In this document: one piece after another, positions 41,125-49,792 of the stretch
How positions within the stretch are numbered: position 1 is the first letter of the stretch
Layout: each line of letters opens with the position of its first letter
From: Pseudolysinimonas_A sp039912695
GTDB taxonomy: Bacteria > Actinomycetota > Actinomycetes > Actinomycetales > Microbacteriaceae
Assembly: GCF_039912695.1 (NCBI RefSeq)
Contig: NZ_JBDSPJ010000017.1
Location: 46,653-110,652 of the forward strand
Reading direction: 5' to 3'
Length of the DNA stretch: 64,000 nucleotides
Notes under the pieces: model-generated
The model's database searches: none
What the model saw: the letters and a program-made list of their open reading frames with translations, nothing else
Told to the model about the DNA's origin: nothing
Position numbers and translations under genes: made by a program

Positions 41125-42354
41125 ATGATCACCTTCCGCGACACGCTCGATCGGGGCGTCGACGACGCCTCGCCGGTGTCGCGGATGGATGCTGATTCGC
41201 GCATGATCGACGCAATCGTCGCGGCGGATCGGATGATCGCATCCCTCACTGCGGCGAAGCTCGGCCTCGTCGAATTCGCGCACACGACTCAGGTCGGCAC
41301 CATGGCGCACGCCCTCGCCGAGCGGGAGTTCCGCGCGGAACTCGCAACCGCCCTCCGCATCTCTGAGCGCAGTGCCGAAGTCCTCATCGACGAGGCCGTT
41401 GTGCTGGTTCGCGAACTTCCCGCCACCCACGCGGCGCTGTCCGAGGGGCGCGTCACCCCGCGCCAGGCACGCGTTCTCGTCGACGAGTTGGCGGGGCTGG
41501 AGAGTACCGAACGGGGCGAACTCGAACAACGCGCCCTGGATGCCGCCGACCAGTCCTCGACAGCATTTGCGCGCACCGTCAAGCGACTCCGCGAAACTCG
41601 GGATGCCGACCGCACGATCGAGAGACATCACCGCGCGTGTGACTCCCGTCATGTGTCGTCGCAGCCGGGATCCGATGGCATGGCCTGGGTCGTCGCCCAC
41701 CTGGCGGCATCCGACTCAGTGGCGATCGACAGCCGCCTCGACGACCTAGCCCGCGGGCTCCTCCGCCTCGGCGACGACCGCACGATGGCGCAACTGCGAG
41801 CCGACGCCCTCGTTGATGTGCTCCTCGATCGCGACACCCGCGCGTTCCGCCGGTTCGGTGACGCGCGCCCGACAGTTGTCGTCACGGTTCCCCTCGCGGT
41901 ACTCACCGGCGAATCCCATGCGACCGCGGAACTCGAGGGTTACGGCCCGATCGACGCCCAGACCGCTCGCGAACTCGCTGCCGAAGCGCCGGTGCTCCGC
42001 CGCATGCTGACTGACCCGCGCGACGACACCATGATTGCCCTCGGCCGCACCCGGTATCGCGTCAGCGACGACCTCCGCCTCTGGCTCACCGTCCGCGATG
42101 GTCGATGCCGCTTCCCCGGTTGCTTCCGTCGCACGGCATCCGCCGACATCGACCATTCGCGGGCTTGGGTCGACGGCGGGGCGACGGATGCCGACAACCT
42201 CGCCCATCTCTGCCGCGGCCACCACACCCTCAAACACGAGACCCGCTGGCGGATCGAAGCCTCGCATCCCGACGGCACGATCGACTGGCTCTCCCCCACC
42301 GGCCGACGACATCGCACCCGACCCGCCCGCGCCGTCGCTACCGACCCGCCCTGA
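41125..42354 (+). CDS. DUF222/HNH endonuclease (13E12 repeat family)
   Basis: 409 residues. A long helical DUF222 domain (about 30-290) is followed by a C-terminal HNH nuclease: DGRCRFPGCFRRTASADIDHSRAWVDGGATDADNLAHLCRGHHTLKH near 327-373, with zinc Cys pair and DH. Members are spread in actinobacteria, and the mycobacterial REP13E12 copies host prophage attachment sites. Located head to head with the tRNA-Pro (87 bases between). The 3' end lies inside a 37-bp tandem duplication. Biological role not established. Confidence 0.88.
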   Translation: MITFRDTLDRGVDDASPVSRMDADSRMIDAIVAADRMIASLTAAKLGLVEFAHTTQVGTMAHALAEREFRAELATALRISERSAEVLIDEAVVLVRELPATHAALSEGRVTPRQARVLVDELAGLESTERGELEQRALDAADQSSTAFARTVKRLRETRDADRTIERHHRACDSRHVSSQPGSDGMAWVVAHLAASDSVAIDSRLDDLARGLLRLGDDRTMAQLRADALVDVLLDRDTRAFRRFGDARPTVVVTVPLAVLTGESHATAELEGYGPIDAQTARELAAEAPVLRRMLTDPRDDTMIALGRTRYRVSDDLRLWLTVRDGRCRFPGCFRRTASADIDHSRAWVDGGATDADNLAHLCRGHHTLKHETRWRIEASHPDGTIDWLSPTGRRHRTRPARAVATDPP

Positions 42355-42393
42355 TCGACCCGCCCGCGCCGTCGCTACCGACCCGCCCTGATC
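42320..42393 (+). repeat. Two identical 37-bp tandem repeats at the 3' end of the HNH gene
   Basis: The units 42320-42356 and 42357-42393 are identical; the HNH stop (42352-42354) lies in the first. Partial copies of the CGACCCGCCCTGA core continue to about 42426. The following stretch to the HIT gene (42464) holds no other gene. Confidence 0.85.
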
Positions 42394-42463
42394 CGACCCG
42401 CCCTGACCTGACCTACCCTGATCCGACGGAAGCACCCCTGTGCGACGTGGATAGCCTCGGAAT

Positions 42464-43003
42464 ATGACCGGGATTACGACCGACTGGCGCGCCGACCGAA
42501 TTGGATCAGCCCTTCGCGGCGAAAACCCGACAGTCATGATCGAGCTAACGAGTGGCTGGGCCGTAATCGGTGACACGCAGTTTCTGCCCGGGTATTGCGT
42601 GATGTTGAGTCGCAACATCGACGCCACGAAACTCGCCGACCTGTCCCGATCTGAACGCGTGCAATTTCTGGCTGATACCGACCTCCTCGCCACAGCGGTC
42701 GGCCATGCGTGCGCAGCGCTCGACCCCGCGTTTCGACGAACCAACATCGACATCCTCGGCAATGCGGATCCCTTCGTGCACGCCCACGTGTTTCCGCGGT
42801 ACGACTGGGAACCGGCGGAGCTCATCTGGCGACCCGTCTGGCTCTACCCGATTGAGAAATGGAAGGATCCCGCGACGGCGCTCGGCCAACAGCACGATGC
42901 GTTGCGCGGCGAAATCACCGCCCAACTGGTACGTCTCGCCAGCGAACCGGGCGCGAGGATCATCGGAACAGCCGAATCAGATTCGTCCGAATCGGCCCAG
43001 TGA
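42464..43003 (+). CDS. HIT family protein (diadenosine tetraphosphate hydrolase-like)
   Basis: 179 residues. The histidine triad is visible as HAHVFPRY near 111-118 (H-x-H-x with the nucleophilic His region), preceded by DILGNADPFV. LPGYCVMLSRNIDATKLADLSRSERVQFLADTDLLATAV is the HIT N-terminal helix pattern. Hydrolyses nucleotide phosphoanhydrides or adenylated compounds. The next gene, a UvrA paralogue, starts 17 bases downstream on the same strand. Confidence 0.85.
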   Translation: MTGITTDWRADRIGSALRGENPTVMIELTSGWAVIGDTQFLPGYCVMLSRNIDATKLADLSRSERVQFLADTDLLATAVGHACAALDPAFRRTNIDILGNADPFVHAHVFPRYDWEPAELIWRPVWLYPIEKWKDPATALGQQHDALRGEITAQLVRLASEPGARIIGTAESDSSESAQ

Positions 43004-43020
43004 CGGAGGACGCCTCTACC

Positions 43021-45327
43021 GTGGATTCCATGCCGACGACCCCCGCAGATTCCGAACACGCCGCCGACAGCCACGACCTGATCCGGGTTCAGGGCGCCCG
43101 CGTCAACAACCTCAAGAATGTGGATGTTGACCTGCCCAAGCGTCGGCTGACGGTGTTCACCGGGGTATCGGGATCGGGCAAGTCGAGCCTCGTCTTCGGC
43201 ACGATCGCGGCCGAATCCCAGCGACTCATCAACGAGACGTACAGCTCCTTTGTGCAGGGGTTCATGCCCAGCCCCGGCCGCCCCGATGTTGACGTCATGG
43301 AAGGCCTGACGACGGCGATCATCGTCGATCAGGAGCGGATGGGCGCGAACTCACGCTCGACGGTGGGCACCGCGACCGATGCCAACGCGATGCTGCGGAT
43401 CGTGTTCAGCCGCCTCGGCGAGCCGAGCGCCGGCCCCGCGTTCCACTATTCGTTCAACGTTCCGGCCGGGGCGTGCCCGCGCTGCGAGGGGATGGGAACA
43501 GTCAGCGATATCGACCTGTCCCAGCTCTACGACGCCACGAAGTCGCTCGCCGGCGGCGCCATCACGATTCCCGGCTACACCGCGGACGGCTGGTTGGTTC
43601 GAATCTTCACCGAATCGGGATTCCTTCCCCCCGACACACCGATCAAAGACTTCACTGCGGCGGAGCTGAACGACTTCCTCTACAAGGAACCGGTCAAAGT
43701 CAAAGTCACGAACATGAACCTGACCTACGAAGGTCTGGTTCCGAAGGTGCAGAAGTCAATGCTGTCGAAGGATGTCGACGCGCTTCAGCCGCACATCCGC
43801 GCCTTCGTCGAGCGCGCCGTGACCTTCACCGCCTGCCCGGAATGCGGCGGTGCGCGCATCAACGAAGCTGCGCGCGCATCCAAAATCGGCGGACTCAACA
43901 TCGCCGACGCCTGCGCGATGCAGATCAGCGACCTCGCTGCCTGGGTTCGCGGGCTGAAAGACGACCATGTCGCTCCTCTGCTGCGCAACCTTCAGCAGAC
44001 GCTCGACTCGTTCGTCTCGATCGGGCTCGGCTACCTGAGCCTCGACCGCCCCTCGGGAACGCTCTCGGGTGGTGAAGCGCAGCGCACCAAGATGATTCGG
44101 CACCTCGGGTCGAGCCTCACCGACGTCACCTACGTGTTCGATGAACCGACCGTCGGCCTGCACCCGCACGACATCCAGAACATGAACCAGCTGCTGCTGC
44201 AACTGCGCGACAAGGGCAACACGGTTCTGGTAGTCGAGCACAAGCCCGAGACGATTGAGATCGCCGATCACGTCGTCGATCTCGGCCCACGCGCCGGCGT
44301 TCACGGCGGAGAGATCCAGTTCATCGGAACCGTCGCAGGATTGCGCGCCAGCGACACCCTGACCGGACGCCACCTCGACGACCGCGCGGCCCTCAAACCG
44401 ACGGTGCGAACCTCAGCGGCGAAGTTGGAGATCCGCCACGCGACCGAGAACAACCTGAAGGACGTCTCGGTCGACATCCCGCTCGGTGTGTTGTGCGTCA
44501 TCACCGGCGTCGCCGGATCGGGCAAGAGTTCACTCATCCACGGTTCGATTCCGAAGAGCGCCAACGTCGTCTCGGTCGATCAGGCACCGATCCGCGGCTC
44601 GCGGCGCAGCAACCCCGCAACCTACACCGGGCTGCTCGATCCGATCCGTGCCGCCTTCGCGAAAGCCAACGGCGTCAAACCCGCGCTATTCAGCGCGAAC
44701 TCAGAGGGCGCCTGCCCGGTCTGCAACGGCAACGGTGTCATCTACACGGACATGGGCGCGATGGGTGCGTCGTCATCGGTGTGCGAAGAGTGCGACGGCA
44801 AACGCTTTCTCGCGTCGGTTCTGGAGTATCGCCTCGGCGGCAAAAACATCAGCGAAGTGCTCGGGATGTCGGTTGACGACGCCGTCGAGTACTTCTCGAC
44901 CGGCGACTCCAAGGTCCCGGCGGCGCACGCGATCCTCGCGAGAATGGCGGATGTCGGGCTCGGCTACCTCACGCTCGGCCAACCGTTGACCACACTGTCG
45001 GGCGGGGAGCGGCAGCGGTTGAAACTCGCCATCCACATGGCTGACAAGGGCGGCATCTACATTCTCGATGAGCCGACGACGGGTCTGCACCTGGCCGACG
45101 TTCAGCAGCTACTCGGTCTGCTCGACCGCCTGGTGGATGCCGGAAAGTCGGTCATCGTGATCGAGCACCACCAGGCCGTCATGGCTCACGCCGACTGGAT
45201 CATCGACATCGGCCCGGGTGCCGGTCACGACGGTGGCTCCGTCGTATTCGAAGGCACCCCCGAAGCACTCGTCGCCGGCAAGAAGACACTCACCGGTCAG
45301 CATCTCGCCCGCTACATCAGTCGCTAG
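43021..45327 (+). CDS. UvrA paralogue (excinuclease ABC subunit A-like, drug-resistance type)
   Basis: 768 residues from GTG 43021, preceded by GGAGGA 10 bases upstream; ATG 43030 is an alternative. Two ABC modules: Walker A GVSGSGKSS near 46 and GVAGSGKSS near 500; signatures LSGGEAQRTKM near 350 and LSGGERQRLKL near 665; Walker B DEPTVGLHPHD and DEPTTGLHLAD. Zinc-type CPRCEGMG near 155, CPECGG near 272, and CPVCNGNG near 565. Shorter than UvrA and without the full UvrB-binding region, it matches UvrA2/DrrC-like proteins linked to resistance against DNA-acting drugs. No UvrB in the window. Confidence 0.88.
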   Translation: MDSMPTTPADSEHAADSHDLIRVQGARVNNLKNVDVDLPKRRLTVFTGVSGSGKSSLVFGTIAAESQRLINETYSSFVQGFMPSPGRPDVDVMEGLTTAIIVDQERMGANSRSTVGTATDANAMLRIVFSRLGEPSAGPAFHYSFNVPAGACPRCEGMGTVSDIDLSQLYDATKSLAGGAITIPGYTADGWLVRIFTESGFLPPDTPIKDFTAAELNDFLYKEPVKVKVTNMNLTYEGLVPKVQKSMLSKDVDALQPHIRAFVERAVTFTACPECGGARINEAARASKIGGLNIADACAMQISDLAAWVRGLKDDHVAPLLRNLQQTLDSFVSIGLGYLSLDRPSGTLSGGEAQRTKMIRHLGSSLTDVTYVFDEPTVGLHPHDIQNMNQLLLQLRDKGNTVLVVEHKPETIEIADHVVDLGPRAGVHGGEIQFIGTVAGLRASDTLTGRHLDDRAALKPTVRTSAAKLEIRHATENNLKDVSVDIPLGVLCVITGVAGSGKSSLIHGSIPKSANVVSVDQAPIRGSRRSNPATYTGLLDPIRAAFAKANGVKPALFSANSEGACPVCNGNGVIYTDMGAMGASSSVCEECDGKRFLASVLEYRLGGKNISEVLGMSVDDAVEYFSTGDSKVPAAHAILARMADVGLGYLTLGQPLTTLSGGERQRLKLAIHMADKGGIYILDEPTTGLHLADVQQLLGLLDRLVDAGKSVIVIEHHQAVMAHADWIIDIGPGAGHDGGSVVFEGTPEALVAGKKTLTGQHLARYISR

Positions 45328-45877
45328 GGAGCCGGTAGTTGTCGAGGATCGTGGGCGATCCGACGGGTGCCGCCTCGACCTCGATCGGATCGCCAGCTTT
45401 CACCGTGCCGGTCTTGACCACCCGAAGGTAGGTGCCGAGTCGGCGGGCATCCGAGAAGCGTCTCACCCATCCGTTGTCGTCCTCGCCCATCCAACGGGCG
45501 AAGGTCATGCACGGGGTGCGTGGGTAGGTGACCTCGAGCACCACCGCATCCTCACCCGTTCCGATGCGCCAGCGTTCTCCGATCTGCGGAGTGCTCGCGT
45601 CGATGCCCTCGACCCGCAAATTCTCACCGAAGAGCCCGGGCGGGATGTCGCGGCCGAGCTGCTGCGCCCACCAGTCGGCATCCTCGGCGGCGTACGCGTA
45701 GACCGCCTTCTCTTCGCCGCCGTGGTTCTTGCGATCGGCCTGAACGTCGGCGTACAGACCGAGTCGACCGACCTTCACCGCGTAGTCGACCGGTCGCTTG
45801 TCGATGGCTGTCGTGCCAACACTTCCCGCGTCGGCGTGGAGCTGCACGACGACACACGGCGCGATCAGATGTCCCAT
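45317..45877 (-). CDS. MOSC domain protein (YiiM-like)
   Basis: 186 residues from ATG 45877. MOSC core: VGRLGLYADVQADRKNHGGEEKAVYAYAAEDADWWAQQLGRDIPPGLFGENLRVEGID near 35-92, then TYPRTPCMTFARWMG with the conserved Cys near 125, and YLRVVKTGTVKAGDPIEV near the end. Related to MOCO sulfurase C-terminal domains; YiiM-type proteins may reduce N-hydroxylated purines. Convergent with the UvrA-like gene (11 bases of overlap). Confidence 0.88.
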   Translation of the reverse strand: MGHLIAPCVVVQLHADAGSVGTTAIDKRPVDYAVKVGRLGLYADVQADRKNHGGEEKAVYAYAAEDADWWAQQLGRDIPPGLFGENLRVEGIDASTPQIGERWRIGTGEDAVVLEVTYPRTPCMTFARWMGEDDNGWVRRFSDARRLGTYLRVVKTGTVKAGDPIEVEAAPVGSPTILDNYRLPSD

Positions 45878-45900
45878 ATCGCCCAGCCTAAGCTGGGTGG

Positions 45901-47007
45901 ATGCAACGTACGACACCGCCGTTCAGAGCCGACCAGGTGGGTAGCTTCCTCCGCACCTCCGCTATCAAGGAGGCTCGCGCCCAGCACGAAGCCGGGTCAC
46001 TTGATACCGCTGGTCTCACAGCGATCGAAGACCGCGAGATCATCGACCTGATCCACGAGCAGGAGTCAGCGGGTCTGAAGCTCGCGACCGACGGTGAGTT
46101 CCGTCGCTCCTGGTGGCACTTCGACTTCATCGGGTTCCTCGATGGCGTCGACATCATCGAGATCGACCATGGCATCCAGTTCCACGGCGTGCAGACCAAG
46201 CCGAAGAGCCCCGCGGTCGTCGGCAAGATCGGGTTCCCCGCCGACCACCCGTTCCTCGACCACTTCCGGTTCTTGGCAGCAAACACCACTGTCACCCCGA
46301 AGATGACGATCCCGTCGCCGACCGTCGTGCACTGGCGAGCTGAGAACTCCGACATTTCATCCGAGTTCTACGCGAATCGTGACGCGATCCTCAACGATCT
46401 CGCCGCCGCCTACCGCGCCGCTGTGCAGGCGTTCTACGACGCCGGATGCCGCTACCTCCAGTTCGACGACACCACCTGGGCGTACCTCTGCTCGCAGGCC
46501 GAGATCGAGAAGGCAGCCGGCCGTGGGGTCGACGTCGAAGGCATCGGCCACAAGTACGTGAAACTCATCAACGACTCGATCCGCGACAAGCCCGCCGACA
46601 TGGTCATCACGACTCACGTCTGCCGCGGCAACTTCAAGTCGACGTGGATCTCCTCGGGCGGGTACGAGCCTGTTGCCGAATACCTGCTCGCCGGCTGCAA
46701 CTACGACGGCTACTTCCTGGAATACGACAGCGAACGCGCAGGCGGTTTCGAGCCGCTGCGCTTCCTGCCCAAGGGCAACAAGGTCGTGGTGCTCGGCCTG
46801 ATCACCTCCAAGAGCGGCGATCTCGAAGACCCCGAAGACGTCAAGAAGCGCATCGCCGAAGCGGGCGAGTTCGTGGCGCTCGACCAGCTCGCGCTCAGCC
46901 CGCAGTGCGGGTTCGCCTCCACCGAAGAGGGCAACGTGCTGACCGAAGCCCAGGAGTGGGCGAAGGTGCGCGAAATTGTGGATCTCGCTCGCGAGGTCTG
47001 GAGCTAG
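45901..47007 (+). CDS. Cobalamin-independent methionine synthase-like protein (MetE C-terminal domain, YxjG/YxjH type)
   Basis: 368 residues. Zinc-site pattern: HVCRGN near 240 (His, Cys), ESERAGG-type acid near 278, and SPQCGFAS near 340 (Cys). FRADQVGSFLRTSAIKEARA opens the protein and DDTTWAYL near 184 holds a conserved substrate-binding Asp. These proteins carry only the catalytic half of MetE and probably methylate a small thiol or homocysteine with an unknown donor. The stop and last nine codons are repeated downstream (47011-47070). Confidence 0.85.
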   Translation: MQRTTPPFRADQVGSFLRTSAIKEARAQHEAGSLDTAGLTAIEDREIIDLIHEQESAGLKLATDGEFRRSWWHFDFIGFLDGVDIIEIDHGIQFHGVQTKPKSPAVVGKIGFPADHPFLDHFRFLAANTTVTPKMTIPSPTVVHWRAENSDISSEFYANRDAILNDLAAAYRAAVQAFYDAGCRYLQFDDTTWAYLCSQAEIEKAAGRGVDVEGIGHKYVKLINDSIRDKPADMVITTHVCRGNFKSTWISSGGYEPVAEYLLAGCNYDGYFLEYDSERAGGFEPLRFLPKGNKVVVLGLITSKSGDLEDPEDVKKRIAEAGEFVALDQLALSPQCGFASTEEGNVLTEAQEWAKVREIVDLAREVWS

Positions 47008-47070
47008 ATAGACCTCGCTCGCGAGGTCTGGTGCTAGATCAGCCTGTCTCAGGAGATCTGGCGCTAGATC
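46981..47070 (+). repeat. Three 30-bp tandem repeats that reiterate the C-terminus and stop of the MetE-like gene
   Basis: The units 46981-47010, 47011-47040 and 47041-47070 are each 30 bases (ten codons) long. Units 1 and 2 differ by only a few bases; unit 3 is more diverged. In the gene frame each ends in an in-frame TAG: DLAREVWS stop, then DLAREVWC stop, then LSQEIWR stop. The core is self-complementary (CTCGCGAG). Read-through of the first stop would add nine residues and then stop again. Confidence 0.85.
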
Positions 47071-47107
47071 AGCGCTTCGCGCACCGCGCGGCGCATCTGT
47101 TTACTTT

Positions 47108-47124
47108 CGCGAGCTACACTCGCG
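47108..47124. promoter_or_regulatory. Inverted repeat upstream of the Lys/Ala-rich gene
   Basis: CGCGAG (47108-47113) and CTCGCG (47119-47124) surround CTACA, and overlap a possible -10 (TACACT, 47115-47120). No clear -35 is found. Located 79 bases before the ATG at 47203. The remainder of 47071-47202 shows no gene. Confidence 0.35.
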
Positions 47125-47202
47125 CTTCTGCTCATCGTGAATTTCCGATGATTGGCAGGCAAAAAGAAAGTGAACACGCCACGGCGTGAGAAAGGTGGCC
47201 GC

Positions 47203-47559
47203 ATGGCTTCCTCGAAGAACTCCAAGCAGTCCAAGACGATCAAGAAGCTCCGATCTGAGCTGAAGGACGTTGCAAAGGTTGCCCGCAAGGCGGTCAAGCG
47301 CAGTCGCGCGGCGGCGAAAGATGCCGTCAAGGCGATCAAGGTCGCAAAGAAGAAAGCGAAGACCACGACCAGCCCGACATCGACTCGCGCGAGCGTGACG
47401 AAGCCGGTCGCTCGGAGCACGAACAGCACCGCCGCGGCTCGGGCCGAAACGGCGCCGCGCTCAACGAGTGCTTCGACGACAGCCGCACCCGCGACCACCG
47501 CGCCCGCAAACTCGACCGCTCCGGCATCGACGCCAGCTTCGACCTCGGCCGCCAGCTGA
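47203..47559 (+). CDS. Lys/Ala-rich, histone H1-like DNA-binding protein
   Basis: 118 residues from ATG 47203 (AAAGGTGG upstream); an extension to TTG 47152 would add an equally basic segment. Residues 1-52 are Lys-rich (KNSKQSKTIKKLRSELKDVAKVARKAVKRSRAAAKDAVKAIKVAKKKAK); the remainder is Ala/Thr/Ser/Pro-rich and disordered. The basic-helix-plus-low-complexity layout resembles Lys-rich actinobacterial nucleoid proteins or the tail of HU/Lsr2-type proteins. DNA binding is inference from charge only. Convergent with der (8 bases between stops). Confidence 0.6.
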   Translation: MASSKNSKQSKTIKKLRSELKDVAKVARKAVKRSRAAAKDAVKAIKVAKKKAKTTTSPTSTRASVTKPVARSTNSTAAARAETAPRSTSASTTAAPATTAPANSTAPASTPASTSAAS

Positions 47560-47567
47560 ACTAGCGC

Positions 47568-49097
47568 CTAACGCTTGCGCTTCTCGCGCACGCGCATGTT
47601 CACGATGACCGGCGTTCCCTCGAACCCGTAGACCTCGCGAAGCCGACGTTGGATGAAGCGACGGTAGCCAGGGTCGAGGAACCCGGTGGTGAACAGCACG
47701 AACGTGGGCGGACGGGTGGCGGCCTGGGTTCCGAATAGGATCCGGGGCTGCTTCCCTCCGCGCACCGGGTGCGGGTGCTCCGCCGTGATCTCGGCGAGCA
47801 GCGCATTGAACTTGCCGGTCGGGATGCGCGTGTCCCACGATTCGAGCGCGGTTTCTAGGGCGGGCACCAACTTCTCGAGGTGACGACCCGTTCGCGCGGA
47901 GATGTTAACCCGCGGAGCCCACGCGACGTGGTCGAGGTCTTGCTCGATCTCACGTTCGAGGTAGCGCCTGCGCTCGTCGTCGAGCAGATCCCATTTGTTG
48001 AAGGCGAGCACGAGCGCACGGCCCGAGTCGAGTACCAGTTCGATGATGCGCAGATCTTGAGTCGAGACCGGCTCGGTGACATCGATCACGACGACCGCGA
48101 CCTCGGCCTTTTCGAGAGCTGTCGAGGTGCGCAACGACGCGTAGAAGTCTGCCCCGTGTTGCAGGTGAACCCGCTTGCGGATTCCCGCGGTGTCGACGAA
48201 GGTCCAGATCTTGCCTGCGAGTTCGACTTGTTCGTCGACCGGGTCGCGCGTTGTGCCGGCTACTGAGTCGACGACGACGCGTTCCTCCCCCGCGGCTTTG
48301 TTGAGAAGGCTCGACTTTCCGACGTTCGGGCGACCGAGGAGCGCGACTCGCCGAGGTCCGCCGATCTCCTGTTTGGCGACGGCCGAAACCTGCGGCAGCA
48401 GCCTCATGACCTCGTCGAGAACATCCGCAACACCGCGACCATGGATGGCCGAAACGGGCCACGGTTGGCCGAGGCCGAGGCTCCAGAGTTCGGCGGCAAG
48501 TGAATCCTTGACCGCGTCGTCAGACTTGTTGGCGACCAGGATGACGGGACGTTTCGCCGCACGCAGCATCTTGACGACATGCTCGTCGGTCGAGGTTGCA
48601 CCGACATTGATGTCGACAACGAAGATCACGGCATCCGCAAGATCAACAGCGATTTCGGCCTGGGCCGCAACGGACGCATTGATGCCCTGGGCATCGGGCT
48701 CCCAGCCCCCCGTGTCGACGAGCGTGAACCGGCGACCGAGCCACTCGGCCTTGTACGAGACGCGGTCGCGGGTGACACCCGGCACGTCTTCGACGACCGC
48801 TTCGCGCCGACCGAGGATGCGGTTGACGAGTGCCGACTTGCCGACGTTCGGGCGGCCGACAATTGCCAGCACCGGAAGCGCGGGCAAATAGGTGATTCCG
48901 TCGGGGCCGGCCCCAGATACTTCAAGCAGGTCGAGGTCTTCGTCGTCAAGGTCGTAGTCGGCAAGCCCTGACCGGAGCGCGGCGGCACGCTGTTCGGCGA
49001 GCTCGTCATCCAGTTCGTCGAGGCGCTGCGCGAGTTCGGGGTCGACGTCGGTGGTGACCTCGTCGTCGGGATCGGGTCCGGGAGGGGTGGTGCTCAT
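47568..49097 (-). CDS. der: Ribosome-associated GTPase Der (EngA)
   Basis: 509 residues, slightly long because of a 60-residue acidic N-terminal leader. Two GTPase domains: G1 GRPNVGKSALVN near 80 and GRPNVGKSSLLN near 252; G3 DTGG and DTAG; G4 NKSD near 190 and NKWD near 366; followed by the C-terminal KH-like domain (RVNISARTGRHLEKLVPAL onward). Assists 50S assembly. It overlaps cmk by four bases (ATGA), and the cmk-der order is conserved in actinobacteria. Confidence 0.95.
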   Translation of the reverse strand: MSTTPPGPDPDDEVTTDVDPELAQRLDELDDELAEQRAAALRSGLADYDLDDEDLDLLEVSGAGPDGITYLPALPVLAIVGRPNVGKSALVNRILGRREAVVEDVPGVTRDRVSYKAEWLGRRFTLVDTGGWEPDAQGINASVAAQAEIAVDLADAVIFVVDINVGATSTDEHVVKMLRAAKRPVILVANKSDDAVKDSLAAELWSLGLGQPWPVSAIHGRGVADVLDEVMRLLPQVSAVAKQEIGGPRRVALLGRPNVGKSSLLNKAAGEERVVVDSVAGTTRDPVDEQVELAGKIWTFVDTAGIRKRVHLQHGADFYASLRTSTALEKAEVAVVVIDVTEPVSTQDLRIIELVLDSGRALVLAFNKWDLLDDERRRYLEREIEQDLDHVAWAPRVNISARTGRHLEKLVPALETALESWDTRIPTGKFNALLAEITAEHPHPVRGGKQPRILFGTQAATRPPTFVLFTTGFLDPGYRRFIQRRLREVYGFEGTPVIVNMRVREKRKR

Positions 49098-49792
49098 GTG
49101 GGCGCTACTTCCGATGCTTGAGCTGCGCTAACTGCGCGAGCTGAGTTGACGAGGTCGAGCACGGCTTGCACCGTCTGCTCGAAGTCGAGGTTGGTCGAGT
49201 CGAGGGTCGTCACGCCGGGAGCTGCCGTCAGAAAGTCGACGACCGTGGCATCCCGTTTGTCGCGTTCACGCAATTGGGATGCCGTGTTCGCCGCTTCCGG
49301 GGCGAGTTCACGCGCGCGGCGTGCGATCCGCACGTCTTCGTCGGCCGTGAGCAGGATGCGCACGTGGGCATCCGGGGCGACGACCGTGGTGATATCGCGG
49401 CCCTCGGTGACGACGCCGGGTGCTGAAGTCGCCGCCATCGTGGCTCGGAACATCTCATTCAGACGCACCCGAACCTCAGGGATGCGCGCGACATCGCTCA
49501 CGACCGCGGTGATGCGCGGCTCGCGGATGGCGTGGCTCACGTCAGTGCCGCGCACCAGCACGACGGTGTCGTGCTCACCCGCAACGGTCGCGTAGTCGAG
49601 GTCGTCGACCACAGCGATCACGGCATCCGCATCGGCCGGACTCAGCCCGCGTTCCAGAGTGAGCCAGGTCAGCGCTCGATAGGCGGCGCCGGTGTCAAGA
49701 AAGTCGAAGCCGAGTCGGGATGCCGCGGCTCGACTGACGCTCGACTTGCCGCTGCCGGCCGGGCCGTCGATGGCCACCACGATCGTGCTCAT
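49094..49792 (-). CDS. cmk: Cytidylate kinase
   Basis: Phosphorylates CMP and dCMP. 232 residues. P-loop AIDGPAGSGKSSVSRAAA near 7-24; DFLDTGAAYRALTWLTLERG is the substrate-binding segment; TEGRDITTVVAPDA near 130 and LTADEDVRIARRARE near 148 are family hallmarks. Overlaps tyrA upstream by four bases and der downstream by four bases, so the three are co-translated as a chain. Confidence 0.95.
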   Translation of the reverse strand: MSTIVVAIDGPAGSGKSSVSRAAASRLGFDFLDTGAAYRALTWLTLERGLSPADADAVIAVVDDLDYATVAGEHDTVVLVRGTDVSHAIREPRITAVVSDVARIPEVRVRLNEMFRATMAATSAPGVVTEGRDITTVVAPDAHVRILLTADEDVRIARRARELAPEAANTASQLRERDKRDATVVDFLTAAPGVTTLDSTNLDFEQTVQAVLDLVNSARAVSAAQASEVAPT

